The notes beneath the pieces were generated by a model. It was not told the origin of the DNA, searched no databases, and worked only from the letters and a program-made list of their open reading frames with translations. Below, piece by piece: positions 26,901 to 36,450 of a stretch of 64,000 nucleotides of DNA. A program made the position numbers and the translations under genes. Every line of letters starts with the position of its first letter. Position 1 is the first letter of the stretch. The stretch is from Limnoperna fortunei (taxonomy: Eukaryota > Mollusca > Bivalvia > Mytilida > Modiolidae). Location: positions 37,056,067 through 37,120,066 of the forward strand of contig OX104120.1 of the NCBI GenBank assembly GCA_944474755.1, read 5' to 3'.

Positions 26901-29900
26901 ATTGTTGTCAGACATCAAAAAGTAAGAAGATTTACAATTAATACATCTGCATATAACAAAGCCTTTTTGTTATTTACAAGCAATTTATAATCTAAAATTA
27001 AATTAAAAGTAAATGATAAAGAAACATGGGAGAGTACACCTGCAGATGTAACCTAGAGTGCATGTGCTCGTCTCAATTGATGACTTAATCCCCAATGAGA
27101 TTAAACCAGAGGTATTTAAAATTAACACTTGATGCTTCTATTATTATAAAACATGGAGCAAGAACTGGTTGGCAGATGTTGCATAAAACATAAATAAATG
27201 TAATAACACTTTATGACTGATTTTTACGATAATGTTTGTTTGTATGTTTGAATGGTGTTTAACGCCACCACTTTCAGCAATTTTTCTGAGAGCTGTATCA
27301 ATGTACAGTTGTTACAGGGGAGGAAGACTGAGTACCCAGAGAAACCCCCGATTATGATTATGCTAGCATTTTTCTAGACTTGGGTAAGTCTAGCACTTTT
27401 TCAATCCAAACCGTCATTTTGGACTATTACAAACCAACCACACTAAATACACATCTCTGTAGTTATGTCATCCTTACCACCTAATTAATGGAAAAAAAAT
27501 TTTTTCATTTTACTATCTAACCCTTGTAAGCTCATGGAATATATATGCAATATTCGTACAGTGTGCGAAAATATCAAATTTATTTGTACGAGCCTTAGAA
27601 ACAGGTAGAAATGCGAGGCTCTGCCGAGCATTTCTCACCTATTTAGCAGCGAGTACAAATAAACTTTATATTTTCTGACACTGTACGAATATTGTTTTTA
27701 TCCTGCAAATCAAAAATACATTTAACAGCGATGAAAAACATGAAAAATTGCACCTTAAGCCGATTTCTGATGTGAAATTTTCGGCACGTTTTTTAAGTGA
27801 TAGCCTGACGTCACAAACAAATATTGTATTCGACAACACGTCGTAAACCAGAACAGACTGCTTAATATCGTTAGAAGCGAGGACAAGGGTACCAGGAGAC
27901 TTTATTCGGCACTGCCGAATAAAGCAAAAATTTATTCGGCTACCTTTATTGTACAGCAAATGTAACGGTTGCAGGATAAAAACAATTACAAAGTACTCAT
28001 GTTTTCTTCAGTTAGAAGCGATGAAATCTGCAAACTTACAATTGACCAATTTAGTGGAGTGAATTCCAGACTTGCCACAATTTTCTTTGCTATTATAAAG
28101 ATACATCTTTACTATCAACATTTCTTTTACTACAAACTTTGCACACAAGTGGATAGTATAATAATAGAAAAACAAATCAAAGGGACTCGTGGCAAGTCTA
28201 GCGTGAATTCCATCCCAAATCTATCCTTGCTAACTTAAACATAAACATATGGTTACATTTGTCTTGGTATCCATTCATGTGCATACACTATATACCACAT
28301 AATTTCATCATCAATACCATGCACTTACACCTGTATAAGATTCATGCTTTTTATGCAAATTTACACAAAATTTGATAATTCATTCTCAAGTAAACAAGCA
28401 CTGCAATAACAAGTTAGCATTTTAGCTATTAAGTAAAAAGAATATGATAACATTTAATTTTTTAATTAAAAAATAAGATAAACATAGTTAAATTTATATC
28501 CTTTATATACAACTTTTTTACATATCTTACTGGGATGAACAACTTGAGCTGTTTTAAGACCCTTACATGGTGTAATTGTAAATTTATCCTTGAATTTTTA
28601 AGTGCTTTTATTTCTTCAAAACTGAATGGTTTTAAGTTTTATAAACAAAATATTTCTTTTAGGCCATCCTTATAAACAGACAGGATGTTTCCTGATGAAA
28701 CCCTCAATTTGGTAAGTAGCTAGGTAAGTAATTTTTTTTATTTTTAAGGTAAAAAGAGTTAAATTTTTAAAAAGTCTTATACACAATTTTTAATATTTAG
28801 ATAGAGGTAATTGTTTGTGGGTTGGATAAACATACCGTCAGTTTGTTAAGGATGGTCTTGTTACAGTTTATATCTTGAAAGCCAAAACTAAAAACAAGAA
28901 TAAAACTCATCCTCTACTCAAAATATGTAAAACACTTTTTTGCTGGTGTTTTAACCTGATAGTCAAAGGATAATTTATTGGATTAGAAATTGATCAGAGA
29001 TATCTGTTTAAACATTTATTTAAACTTTAAATTACTTTTAATTTGATTTACGAGTGAAACTTTCAGTAAATAAACAATTACAGTTCATGAATATCAAAAC
29101 CAGAAGCAACTCAGTGTTTACGTTGGAAATATTAAACTTGCATTCAACGGATGCAAAAAAAGAAAAAACAATCACAAATAAGAAAAGAGTGCAATGCTTC
29201 AGACAATAAAGATTCCAAAAATATATCATAGAACTTAAATATAGTTCTGAGTCAGGCACATCACAGAGATCTTTAGAATTATACAAGTCTTAATCACTCC
29301 AAGTAATACCATGAAATATTATTGGCAAGAACCATCTTCTATCAATCAGTTTCAATTTTGATAACAGAGTACTTTCTTCATCAAAGACTTTTAAATGAAA
29401 TCCCATTTATTATAATGGATGCTTTGGCATGTTATTTTGAATATTGTGCTTGACAAGGGCAAATCTATAAATTTGTGAAGTTGTAAATAAATATTAAGTG
29501 GGTGAGGATTTTACATATGTTTTCAAGTTCCCTCCACCATTTTTCTTAATGAATCCTTTTTTCACTATTATACTCACTCCACCTACCCCACCAAAAAAGG
29601 AGAGAAAAAATGTTGGAGTACAAGCCAAGGTTGTAAACTATATTTAAATACGTGTCTTATTTCACTTAAGTAGGGGACAATTTTGTTACGCAAATAACAT
29701 CATTGAATAAAAATTTTTAAACACATATAGAATTTGCCAGTCCCCAGCATGTTTTGAGAGAACTGGAAAGGTCAATACACTTCATTATATTTTATTAAAC
29801 TATTCCCAAAAGCAACAAAATAGATTAAAAGTTATATGAAGACCTCTGCATTTATTGAACTAAAAGTAAAAATCTTGCCAATAATATTTATACTCTTGAC

Positions 29901-32824
29901 TTACACATCTCTTGTTGTTGACACCTTGAATGACCTACGTTAGTACACCATATTTATTTAGTACTATCAACATCAAAGTTCAGTTAAGCAAAAGAGTTGT
30001 CTCCACTTGGATACAGGCTAAGGTGGACTTTGTTTTTTCCACACAGTGAGAAGTCCACTGTCCACTCAACTCTGACCTCAATTTGTTCTTATAATGCACA
30101 CAATACACTGTAGTTATATCTATTTTTTCAGTCATGTCTGTACGTGGTTTTATGCCAGTTTCAGCATTTTTTCAGCTTTATCTTGGCATTCAGTGTTTTT
30201 ACTTGGGAAGGAATTTGAACTACTGGTAAGAACCCCAGATCTTTGACAGGAAATTTTACAGTCCTTGTTACTTAAGGCTGGAGTCAAGCACATGCTACCC
30301 AAAGACAGTTGAAATACACGCTTCTGTGTTGTCAACTTCTGGTTAATACTTAGTTTGTCAGTTTAAATGTTGCTTAAAGCAACTTTCAGCAATTTTTCAG
30401 CTGTATCACGGCATCCAGTTTTTATTGGTGGATGAAGCTGGAGTACCCAGAAAAAACCCCATTCCTTCAGTATGAAAACTGGCAATCCTTTTCAATTAAG
30501 ATTGGAGTTGAGCGCTTCCTGCCCACAATTTGTCTCGAACCCTGCAATCCAAATGTCAACAGACCATATTATCATTAGCAGATGAACTACCTTAACCACT
30601 CAGCCACTGAGGCCCCCTGGTTATTAGGAGATGGCATACTCTCCTCTCAGTCTAAAAGCATGTTCACTCCAAACAAAGGGTAGCTTAATAAGGTAATTTT
30701 GTCAACTCAGTGCTCACTGTCAGTGATGTGGAAAAGACAAATGCCACCTTGGCTGTAGTATGGAGTGGAATAACTTAGAACAGAAATACCAAAGCAATAT
30801 GACTAAATTAATATTATTTGTATTATAAACAAAATTACATTTAAAAAATATTAATTTAATAAGACAACAATAACATACAATGACCAACCTAAAGCACTGT
30901 AAAAAATATACAAGCATTTTTACTACATAGATAAAACTCTACTGCAATACACAGACTTCAAAAGTATTATTTATTATAATTTTCATTAACCCATAATGTT
31001 AAGCAATCATAAGAACATGTTTACATCACTTTAAGTAATATGTAAACACTTAATAACATGGTAATTGTCAGAGAAGTTCAGAAGTTTCTACACATAACTG
31101 AAGTCTTTGTATATCAGACACATTTGTGAAACCTCTATGGGAAAAAGAGAGAGATGTACAAAATATGTAAGATGGACAGTCAACAAGCCACATGAAATAG
31201 CTCTGGAGGTTCTGATGGTTTACTAGGTAAAGCAAATCACAATAATCTATGTCTACAACACACACTCTAAGGAATTCTATGTACATATCCAGGCCCAAGG
31301 GTTAAGGGAGGTCGTATACGGAGAATACAATTTTATTACTTTCCTAGCCTCCCTTTCAATTCTGTGGATAAAGTAAGGTAGCAACAAAGGTACTCAAAGG
31401 AGAACACAATTATGATAAAACTTTTTTAAATGCCCCATTTTCCTGAAATATACACGGATTAGAAGGATTGGAAAGTGAGGTAAAATTGAACAATCACTTA
31501 CGTTCCATGAGATTCTTCACTGTAGGAAGCAATATATGATATTAAAGTAGGATAACATATGTAATAATAATCAATGTAAATGTACTGAAATTAACATTCT
31601 ATATTTATTATTGTTTTTGTTCACTCAAAATTTCTCAAATGGTGTCCTGGGACCATACTGGGAGGGTTGTCATAGTTTGACCCGCAAAGAAGCCCAGCAT
31701 GTTAACTGTGGCAAATTAGGGAGACACACTCATTGATGGATTACCAGCTCATAATACGGAAAGCTTGGCAGTGGACCGTAGTGGGTGATATGTTTGGAGA
31801 TTGCCACACTACTTGCATGATAAAGACCACTTTTGTAGATTTTGAGAAAGAGTAGGCTCATTTGTTGCTGCTGCAAAAGGCTAAATTCTACGTTCCTACC
31901 CAATACTCCATACTTAATGGGCAGTCAAAATTTTGTTAATTATTTCCCATCCCACCCCCTTTTTGCCATTAATTTATTGTTTGTAAACTTGTTCTCGTCC
32001 TGAATATAGCAGAAATATTGCTGGCTGGACGTCAAGCAAACATACAATTAATCAATAAATCAAATGGAGGCATACAGAATCTAATGTCCATTAAAGTGCA
32101 GACAGGTACACCAAACGATGAATTTTTTGTTGTATATCAGACTACTCGGATTATGCAGATACATGTAAATTTCACAGTGTGCTTCAAATATTCCTGCCTA
32201 GTACTTTATTTTTACTTCTGACAGACTTACGTAAACTAATAAGGTTTAATTAATAATCTGACACCACCAGTGAATGCAAATATAACCTTTATTTTATTGA
32301 CTACATTCACGGCACACATATTACTAAGCAAACATCAAATTTTTGGCAAATGGTGACTACTTTACGGGTAATTTAATGGAAAGTTATTTTCAAGGTTTGT
32401 AAAAACAATTTGCGGCTTACATAATACACAATTTTGTGGTTTTTATTGTTTACTCCTATGTTTGTTTGTTTGCTAAAGTTCCAGCAATTTTTTAAGGGGG
32501 GGGGGATAGAAAAGACAGAACTCCGTGAAAAACTCAACCTTTTGCATGAAAACTTGAAGGTTGGTGTTGAGCATACCCTGCCCACAATTAAGCTGGAACC
32601 AGCAACGTCCTTGTTGATTTAATCCTTTATGAGAACCAGAAGTATTGTATTATCTTGAGAAATGAAATGGTATGGTTTGACAGTCCTCACAAAATCCAAG
32701 AATAATAATGATGCAATATAAAATATGACCTGCTGTACCGAAATTTAATCTATAGACCTATTCTAGTCCTGTTAACATATAGGCATACTTACTGTGTTGT
32801 GTGGGTTTCTTCTGTGTCTGACAT
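8806..32824 (-). CDS. TnT: Troponin T, 11 coding exons (whole coding span)
   Basis: Troponin T anchors the troponin complex to tropomyosin on muscle thin filaments and holds troponin I and C. Exons in transcription order: 32824-32793, 31519-31502, 24798-24768, 23835-23719, 22608-22522, 21281-21135, 14938-14726, 13507-13467, 12533-12495, 10094-10058, 8970-8806. They total 927 nt, giving 308 residues plus stop; every junction has GT/AG ends and all phases agree. The N-terminus is short and acidic (MSDTEETHTT). Residues 28-143 form a highly charged helical tropomyosin-binding region with the family signature LRLEENARRQQEE and then PNYVITKK. Residues 145-215 (AEQKQEE to QQYD) are the heptad-rich segment that pairs with troponin I. 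The C-terminus ends in a short acidic EGEEEE tail, unlike the long poly-Glu tails of arthropod troponin T. The length is close to known molluscan troponin T. The ATG has A at -3. No frame disruption is seen. Extra alternative exons in the long introns may have been missed. Confidence 0.94.
9038..9193 (-). mobile_element. tRNA-derived SINE, head missing
   Basis: Keeps the central part (TTTCTCAGCTATATCATGGC, GGCATTCCTTGTCAATTAAG) but lacks the tRNA-like head. In the first troponin T intron upstream of the last exon. Confidence 0.75.
9607..9880 (+). repeat. Dispersed repeat pair A, copy 1
   Basis: Shares ATGAACAAATCCATTTCAGA, TGGTAGCTGAGCTATC and GAAGAAAATATTGTAGA with 63719-63985, over about 270 bp at high similarity. 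Confidence 0.8.
10058..10094 (-). CDS. TnT: Troponin T coding exon 10
   Basis: This 37-nt exon between CTTCCAG and GTAAGTAT completes Ser242 and encodes FDRLADKFINAP, ending in phase 0. Confidence 0.85.
10208..10546 (+). mobile_element. Foldback element, copy 1
   Basis: One side is a large hairpin (10402-10546) with arms GCAAATTTCTGAACAGGTTA... and its reverse; the other side carries TTTCCATGACGTCATCAACG and CAACCCATATTATAATATA. A second copy, inverted, is at 37901-38226. Confidence 0.82.
11022..11311. repeat. Tandem repeat, 4 units of about 72 bp
   Basis: The unit begins GCATGATTATAATGGAAGGT and ends GACAAATAAAGTGCACC. Lies in a troponin T intron. Confidence 0.85.
11331..11799. mobile_element. 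MITE-like element with long inverted ends
   Basis: Left arm 11331-11420 and right arm 11727-11799 are inverted copies (GACTTGTGAGGATG, CAGGGTTT..., CTTCTAGCCC.GGAATTT). Confidence 0.75.
12093..12234 (-). mobile_element. tRNA-derived SINE fragment
   Basis: Contains TCCAGTTTTAATGGGGAAGG and CTGGCAATCCTTGTCAATTA; both ends are missing. Confidence 0.72.
12495..12533 (-). CDS. TnT: Troponin T coding exon 9
   Basis: This 39-nt exon between TTTGCAG and GTAAGTAG completes Gly229 and encodes KNRSSMGVKVDE plus two bases of a Ser codon. It is in phase with both neighbours. Confidence 0.85.
13158..13332. repeat. Tandem repeat, about 5 units of about 36 bp
   Basis: The unit contains TTGTCCTTGACCTTATAGTA and GTTTATGACC. 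Lies in a troponin T intron. Confidence 0.85.
13467..13507 (-). CDS. TnT: Troponin T coding exon 8
   Basis: This 41-nt exon between CTTTTAG and GTGAGTAG encodes MIELGERARQMNK plus two bases of a Gly codon. It continues the coiled-coil region. Confidence 0.88.
14345..14427. repeat. Perfect 41-bp tandem duplication
   Basis: TATATATAAGGATTAATGTA... through GACTAGACTATATGG occurs twice back to back. Confidence 0.85.
14440..14680 (+). repeat. Dispersed repeat, copy in troponin T intron
   Basis: Pairs with 53965-54173 and begins with the short hairpin TCTGCCATTTAGTGGCAGA. Confidence 0.72.
14726..14938 (-). CDS. TnT: Troponin T coding exon 7 (troponin I-binding coiled coil)
   Basis: This 213-nt phase-0 exon encodes residues 145-215. 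Segments such as EEEKRAILAQRIQALDIDGL and KAKELHEKLHKLMGEQYD correspond to the conserved EEKK...L..R...L.I..L segment and the heptad region that forms the IT arm with troponin I. Confidence 0.94.
16633..18412 (+). mobile_element. GCTCACCTG-family element with about 10 tandem units of about 165 bp
   Basis: Starts CAGAGGCTCTTAAGAGCCTG, then TATCGCTCACCTGA. About ten units follow, each with TATGTTAAACTAAGTCCTGC, GCGGCCATTTTGAAT, GGACCATCCAAACAATATTG and GTTTCAGAGAAGAAG. It ends with GACGACGACG repeats and a hairpin (18376-18408: TAGCTCACATGACCC, loop TTT, GGGTCAGGTGAGCTA), giving CTAA at 18406-18409. A 3' hairpin with CTRR recalls Helitron-type ends, and the period recalls bivalve satellites near 160 bp. 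Both ideas need alignment. It lies in a troponin T intron. Confidence 0.85.
19748..19759 (-). CDS. TnT: Candidate 12-nt in-frame microexon of troponin T
   Basis: On the minus strand an acceptor (TTAAATTTCAG) is followed by CGTAGAAAAAAG and a donor (GTACGTG). The 12 nt are in phase 0 between two phase-0 exons and would add Arg-Arg-Lys-Lys between GGEEE and AEQKQ, at the linker between the tropomyosin-binding helix and the troponin I-binding coiled coil. It may be alternative, constitutive, or chance. Transcript evidence would decide. Confidence 0.45.
21135..21281 (-). CDS. TnT: Troponin T coding exon 6
   Basis: This 147-nt phase-0 exon encodes residues 96-144: a basic/acidic helix (RERQQRKAEDELRRKEEKER) followed by KPNYVITKKADGGEEE. 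The PNYVITKK segment is a hallmark of invertebrate troponin T at the end of the first tropomyosin-binding region. Confidence 0.93.
21480..21735 (+). repeat. Dispersed repeat with GGAGTTGCGCTTACAAG core
   Basis: Contains TAAGTTTCATTAAATTTCAT, GGAGTTGCGCTTACAAG, then GGACAGAC repeats and a poly-C. Related to 44500-44820. Confidence 0.7.
22522..22608 (-). CDS. TnT: Troponin T coding exon 5 (tropomyosin-binding signature)
   Basis: This 87-nt phase-0 exon encodes residues 67-95, including RLNQLRLEENARRQQEE, the best conserved troponin T motif in the gene. The acceptor is TTATTCAG and the donor GTGTGTAA. A diverged partial duplicate of the acceptor side and first codons lies just upstream in transcription (22659-22695). 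Confidence 0.93.
23359..23474 (-). mobile_element. tRNA-derived SINE fragment (3' half)
   Basis: Contains AATGCCACTTTCAGCAAT, GAAGCCGGAGTACCCGGAG and ACCTGCGGTAGG. The head is absent. Confidence 0.75.
23719..23835 (-). CDS. TnT: Troponin T coding exon 4
   Basis: This 117-nt phase-0 exon encodes residues 28-66, from EAKARKAEKIAQ to ELRELREKR. It is an almost uninterrupted Glu/Lys/Arg helix typical of the start of the tropomyosin-binding region. Splice sites are TGTAG and GTAAGA. Confidence 0.92.
24768..24798 (-). CDS. TnT: Troponin T coding exon 3
   Basis: This 31-nt exon lies between TTATTTCAG and GTGAGTA. It completes a Thr codon and encodes PENEAQLAME (residues 17-27). The phase changes to 0 at its end, matching the next exon. 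Confidence 0.85.
25430..25900. repeat. Dispersed repeat with two related units of about 160 bp
   Basis: AAAACTAAAAAAA...CCC.TTTT and AAGTCCCATA.(A/G)TCTATAA recur at about 25545-25620 and 25715-25770. Lies in a troponin T intron. Confidence 0.5.
26040..26165. repeat. Minisatellite of GTGAACATCCTTAAAAACA units
   Basis: Units GTGAACATCCTTAAAAACA and GTGAACATCCTTAACTGACA alternate in an irregular array. Confidence 0.85.
27233..27350 (-). mobile_element. tRNA-derived SINE fragment (3' half)
   Basis: Begins at TGTTTGTTTG, then AATGGTGTTTAACGCCAC, and ends after GAGAAACCCCCGA. Confidence 0.72.
27691..27986. mobile_element. MITE-like element with 18-bp perfect inverted ends
   Basis: ATTGTTTTTATCCTGCAA (27691-27708) and its exact reverse complement (27969-27986) bound 260 bp that include an inverted TTTATTCGGCACTGCCGAATAAA-type palindrome near 27900. 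Just before it, GAGGCTCTGCCGAGC and GTACAGTGT.CGAA blocks suggest a related neighbour. Confidence 0.72.
30143..30345 (-). mobile_element. tRNA-derived SINE, strongly diverged
   Basis: Recognised by TTCAGCATTTTTTCAGC, GGCATTCAGTGTTTTTA, and a GTCCTTGTTACTTAAGGCTG block. Lies next to a better copy. Confidence 0.6.
30360..30616 (-). mobile_element. tRNA-derived SINE, near full length
   Basis: Runs from TTTAAATGTTGCTTAAAGCA to CCTTAACCACTCAGCCACTG AGGCCCC, so the tRNA-like head is kept. Confidence 0.8.
31502..31519 (-). CDS. TnT: Troponin T coding exon 2 (18-nt microexon)
   Basis: This tiny exon has an acceptor (TTCCTACAG) and a donor (AAC|GTAAGTG). It completes codon 11 as His, adds EESHG and leaves two bases. 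Both flanking phases match, and the length is a multiple of three, so it can be skipped without a frameshift. It lies in the acidic N-terminal region, where troponin T genes are commonly alternatively spliced. Confidence 0.75.
31640..31985 (+). repeat. Dispersed repeat pair B, copy 1
   Basis: Shares TTTGACCCGCAAAGAAGCCC, TGTTTGGAGATTGCCACACT and TGCAAAAGGCTAAATTCT-type blocks with 63330-63600. Confidence 0.72.
32460..32622 (-). mobile_element. Degenerate SINE fragment
   Basis: Weak similarity (TTCCAGCAATTTTTTAAG, GTTGAGCATACCCTGCCCAC). Just downstream, in transcription, of the first troponin T coding exon. Confidence 0.5.
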
Positions 32825-32847
32825 TTTGTGTAATTGTAATTAAAAGC
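32793..32847 (-). CDS. TnT: Troponin T coding exon 1 (start codon exon)
   Basis: The acceptor TTTTCAG ends at 32848. It is followed by 23 nt of 5' UTR, then ATG at 32824-32822 in the context ACAAAATGT. The exon encodes MSDTEETHTT plus two bases of codon 11 and ends at a strong donor (CA|GTAAGT). The first residues match the usual acidic start of invertebrate troponin T. Confidence 0.85.
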
Positions 32848-33634
32848 CTGAAAATATAAAAAAACCAATAAATGCATAAAAAAATCAAAAATATTAAATA
32901 TAAAACAGACACTGGTCTTGTTATGGTGGTTGCATAGGATCTGAGCGGAAATTCCTACTTATTGCTGTGAAGAGAAATGCTAGATGTTAGTATGTAATAG
33001 ACACTACTACTTTAAAAAAATTTAAACTTAATTCCATCAAACAAGAAGAATAAAAAAAATTGTTTTTAACACTTTTAGAATATTTGTTGATCATTGTCCA
33101 TTACATCTATTTGCTAATGTATTCTCCCTACACTATAGAGACAAATATATATACCCAATAAACCTATGTGTCTGCAAAAGAAATGATAAACCCAGGTCAT
33201 TAACAGAAGAATTCACAAAATCTATTGGCAGACTATACCATTACATATTCTTTGGTTTACAAGTAATCAGCAGATTACAAGTTTGAAAACAATGATGATG
33301 TGTATTTATAGAAAACAGTTGTATTTTGAGAAACATGTAAAATAGCTATCAACAACATATTCTTAAAAGTGTATGCTGCTATACAAGATAATTGATGGAT
33401 ATAAACCTGTTGTTTTCAATATAACTAATTCTGATTCATTTTAACAACACATCAAAATGATTTCTTCAATCTCAGTAGGCTGATGGTTTTATTTCTTTTT
33501 TTATTTCAAGTTTGAAGTAAATTATTGTGATAATTGATGAATTTTGCCTTTTGCCAACCATAGGAACTGACAAAACTAATGTCATATTTTTGGTTTATTT
33601 CTTCTTTAGGTTTATTCTACACTTTATATATATA

Positions 33635-33887
33635 GCTTTTGGTGTGTGAAGCCACTTTAAGCATTTTTTTCAGCTATATCAAAGGGTCCAGTTTTTATAA
33701 AGAGAGGAAGCCGGAGTACCCAGAGAAAACCCCAACCTTCAGTAGACAAACTGGCAATCCTTGTCAATTAAGATTGGAGTCGAGTGCACTCTTTCCACAG
33801 TGAGACTCGAACCCGCAACCTCAGTGTTGACAGACCACGTGGTCGATAGTGGACGATCTACCTTAACCACCCTGCCACCAATGCCCC
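33635..33887 (-). mobile_element. tRNA-derived SINE, near full length
   Basis: Contains GAAGCCGGAGTACCCAGAG, GGCAATCCTTGTCAATTAAG, ACTCGAACCCGCAACCTCAG (B box) and CCTTAACCACCCTGCCACC. Confidence 0.82.
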
Positions 33888-35199
33888 CTCTGAATGTTTG
33901 TAATCAATAAATGTAGGTTATTTCCATACACAGCAGTTGCCTCCCTTTTCAGTAGTACATGTATTTAATATTTGAATAGAAATATATAACATAACTTTTA
34001 TTTTTATTTAAAGTTTTAATTTATGCCAACAAAGTCATTTCAACAAGATTTTTATAAATATTCTGTATATTTTGAATATATAAATGGTATCTTTTTTTCA
34101 GCGTCTAGTTTTTCTTATTTGTGAGAGTAAGAAATACTGGACTAGAACCCTCTGGCAGGAAAATTAAAGTTTATTTTAATCATTAACATCCAAAGGTCAT
34201 TGAGACTTACCTAGAACTTACCACCTGCATGCAATGGATCAAAAGTATTAAATACCTATACCACTTTGGGACTATTTATGAAAAATTGGCACAATTCCCT
34301 AATATTCTATTAATAACATACCCCTTGAAAAGGGAAGTAATCACTGAATAAGGGGGATAACTTATAAAAAAGGGAAGAAATAAATGAATAAGGGGGGATA
34401 ACTTACTAATTTTTACTATTGATTGAACTTAAGTGCAGTATTTTGGTAAAAATGGTTTTGTCCATTTATGGGAGTCCCAACACAGGAAAGTACATTGGGT
34501 GTTCATATTTATGCATGTTAAACAGTTCCTTAAATGAAGCCTATACACATTATGTCCATTTAGTAAAGGAGATTGGTGACAAATACTAGCCAAATTTATT
34601 ACTAAATAAAAGACACACAAAGATGCTGAGATAGTCTATAATGAAATCCTTCTAACAAGGAAAAAGGGCGGGGTGACAAGATCAGCAGAAAAATTTACAA
34701 ATTAAAAAAAAAAAACAGCAATCAAAAGCTTAATATGATGTTTTTCATTGTAAACTAAATAGACTTCAATATTTTTGCACATTCACTGGTGCATTATGGT
34801 CTTTTCAAGAAAACTTGCAATATTAATCTCAACTTCCTATCTACAGCAGAAATAAAAATGTCTGTTTATCTAACAAATGTATATTTTAAAGATACATATA
34901 TGCATTATCTTAAAGATTGAAAATTTTGAAGAAAAATTGAAAAAAAAAATCTTTTATTACAAAACAAACTGCACAGTTTGCAAGGGAGATAACCTGCATA
35001 TGAGAATACTAAATGGGTACAAAACAAATAGTTTTGATGGCATCTAGTGTTTTCATTAGTTAATCTACTTAATATTTCTCCTGTTGATCTTAGATATCAG
35101 CATGAGGCTGTAACTAACACTCACTACTGCATATTTACACTACCTTGAAGAGTCAGATGGTATACTTAACATGTGTTGATGGCATAAAAATAACAACGT

Positions 35200-35325
35200 A
35201 TGTACAGTATAATCTTGTATCATGTACAGTATAACCTTTTATGTACAGTATAACCTTGTATGTACAGTTTTACCTTTTATGTACAGTATAACCTTGTATA
35301 TATAGTATAATCTTTTATGTACAGA
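35200..35325. repeat. Tandem repeat of about 19-20 bp (ATGTACAGTATAACCTTGT)
   Basis: Five to six imperfect units with TATGTACAGTATAACCTT. Lies upstream of the troponin T start-codon exon, in the first intron. Confidence 0.82.
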
Positions 35326-35406
35326 TTTTTTTCTTGTTATTATACAACTGAATATATAAAGGTACTGTATGTAAGATTTTTAATCAGAACTAAAGGAAAA
35401 GTAGTC

Positions 35407-35500
35407 CAATGCTTTTTTAAAGAATTTGATAGAAATGTCCCACATTTCTATCGGTTCAGTTTAAAAAAGCATTGGATGGTAGAAGATTCTCAGACAAAAG
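35407..35500. repeat. Hairpin element, copy 1
   Basis: CCAATGCTTTTTTAAA and TTTAAAAAAGCATTGG form perfect arms; the outer sequence GATGGTAGAAGATTCTCAGA is related to the hairpin at 40.2 kb. Confidence 0.7.
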
Positions 35501-36180
35501 GAGAAGATTACATCAGCTTAAAAGATAAAAAGAATTATTGTATAGAAACATATTATTTCTTATAGAAAGTATTCTAAAGTAAGCTTTCATATTACACCTG
35601 TCCAAATAAATTTCATAATTAATGACGTCAACGATACCAAACTTGCATTTTTTACCCAAATCAATTCTTTGCTATACAAAAACATTGTTATTGCATAAAT
35701 ATTGGGGAATATTACCCCTCACAGAATATATATTGCACCCGCAAGCTTGTGCAATATAAAACTCTACTCAGGATGATATTCCTTAATATTCATGCAATAG
35801 TGCTATATTAGACCATGTCTGTATGGAATTCTATATTACAAAGATGTATAAGTAAGATAAACATGATGTATGGTATTTTACAAAAGCTGAGAAAAGCATA
35901 TTCTGCAAATTGGCACTGAAAAGACAAAGAAGTGTTGTATTACTTATGTTTTTCATTCTATATCGCTTTCTTGCATATACATTAAATATGATAATACGTG
36001 GATATCAATGTCTAAAAATAAAGATAAGTGATTTAGAAACATGAAATAAATAATTCCCCAGTAGTACAGCAAAGTGAATAGCCCCATAATCCATCGCCTG
36101 GTAATGTGTAATGACTACATAATACAAATACAATGTAGTCTGTAGTTTGACAGAAAGGAGGATAATTATTTTTTGTGTTT

Positions 36181-36450
36181 TGTTTGTTTGTGTTGAATGA
36201 TGTTTAACAACACTTTCAAATTTTCAGCCTTATCAAGGTGTCCAGATTTTATTGGGGGAGGAACCCGGAGAACAACGAGAAAATCCCCATGCACCTTTGG
36301 TAGAAAAACTGACAATTGCCAATTAAGACTGGAGTCGAGCACACCATGCCTGCAGTGTGACTCAACTCACAATCTAAGTGTTGACAGCACGTGGTTGACA
36401 GGCACATGACCAATGGTAAATGACTAACAACCTTAAACACTCTGCACTTG
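36181..36450 (-). mobile_element. tRNA-derived SINE, diverged
   Basis: Contains TTGAATGATGTTTAACAAC, GGGGGAGGAACCCGGAG and ACTGGAGTCGAGCACACC. The head is degenerate (CCTTAAACACTCTGC). Confidence 0.75.

Noticed and set aside
35317..35565. 82-residue open frame in the troponin T first intron
   Set aside because: Covers a tandem repeat and a hairpin element; composition is not coding-like.
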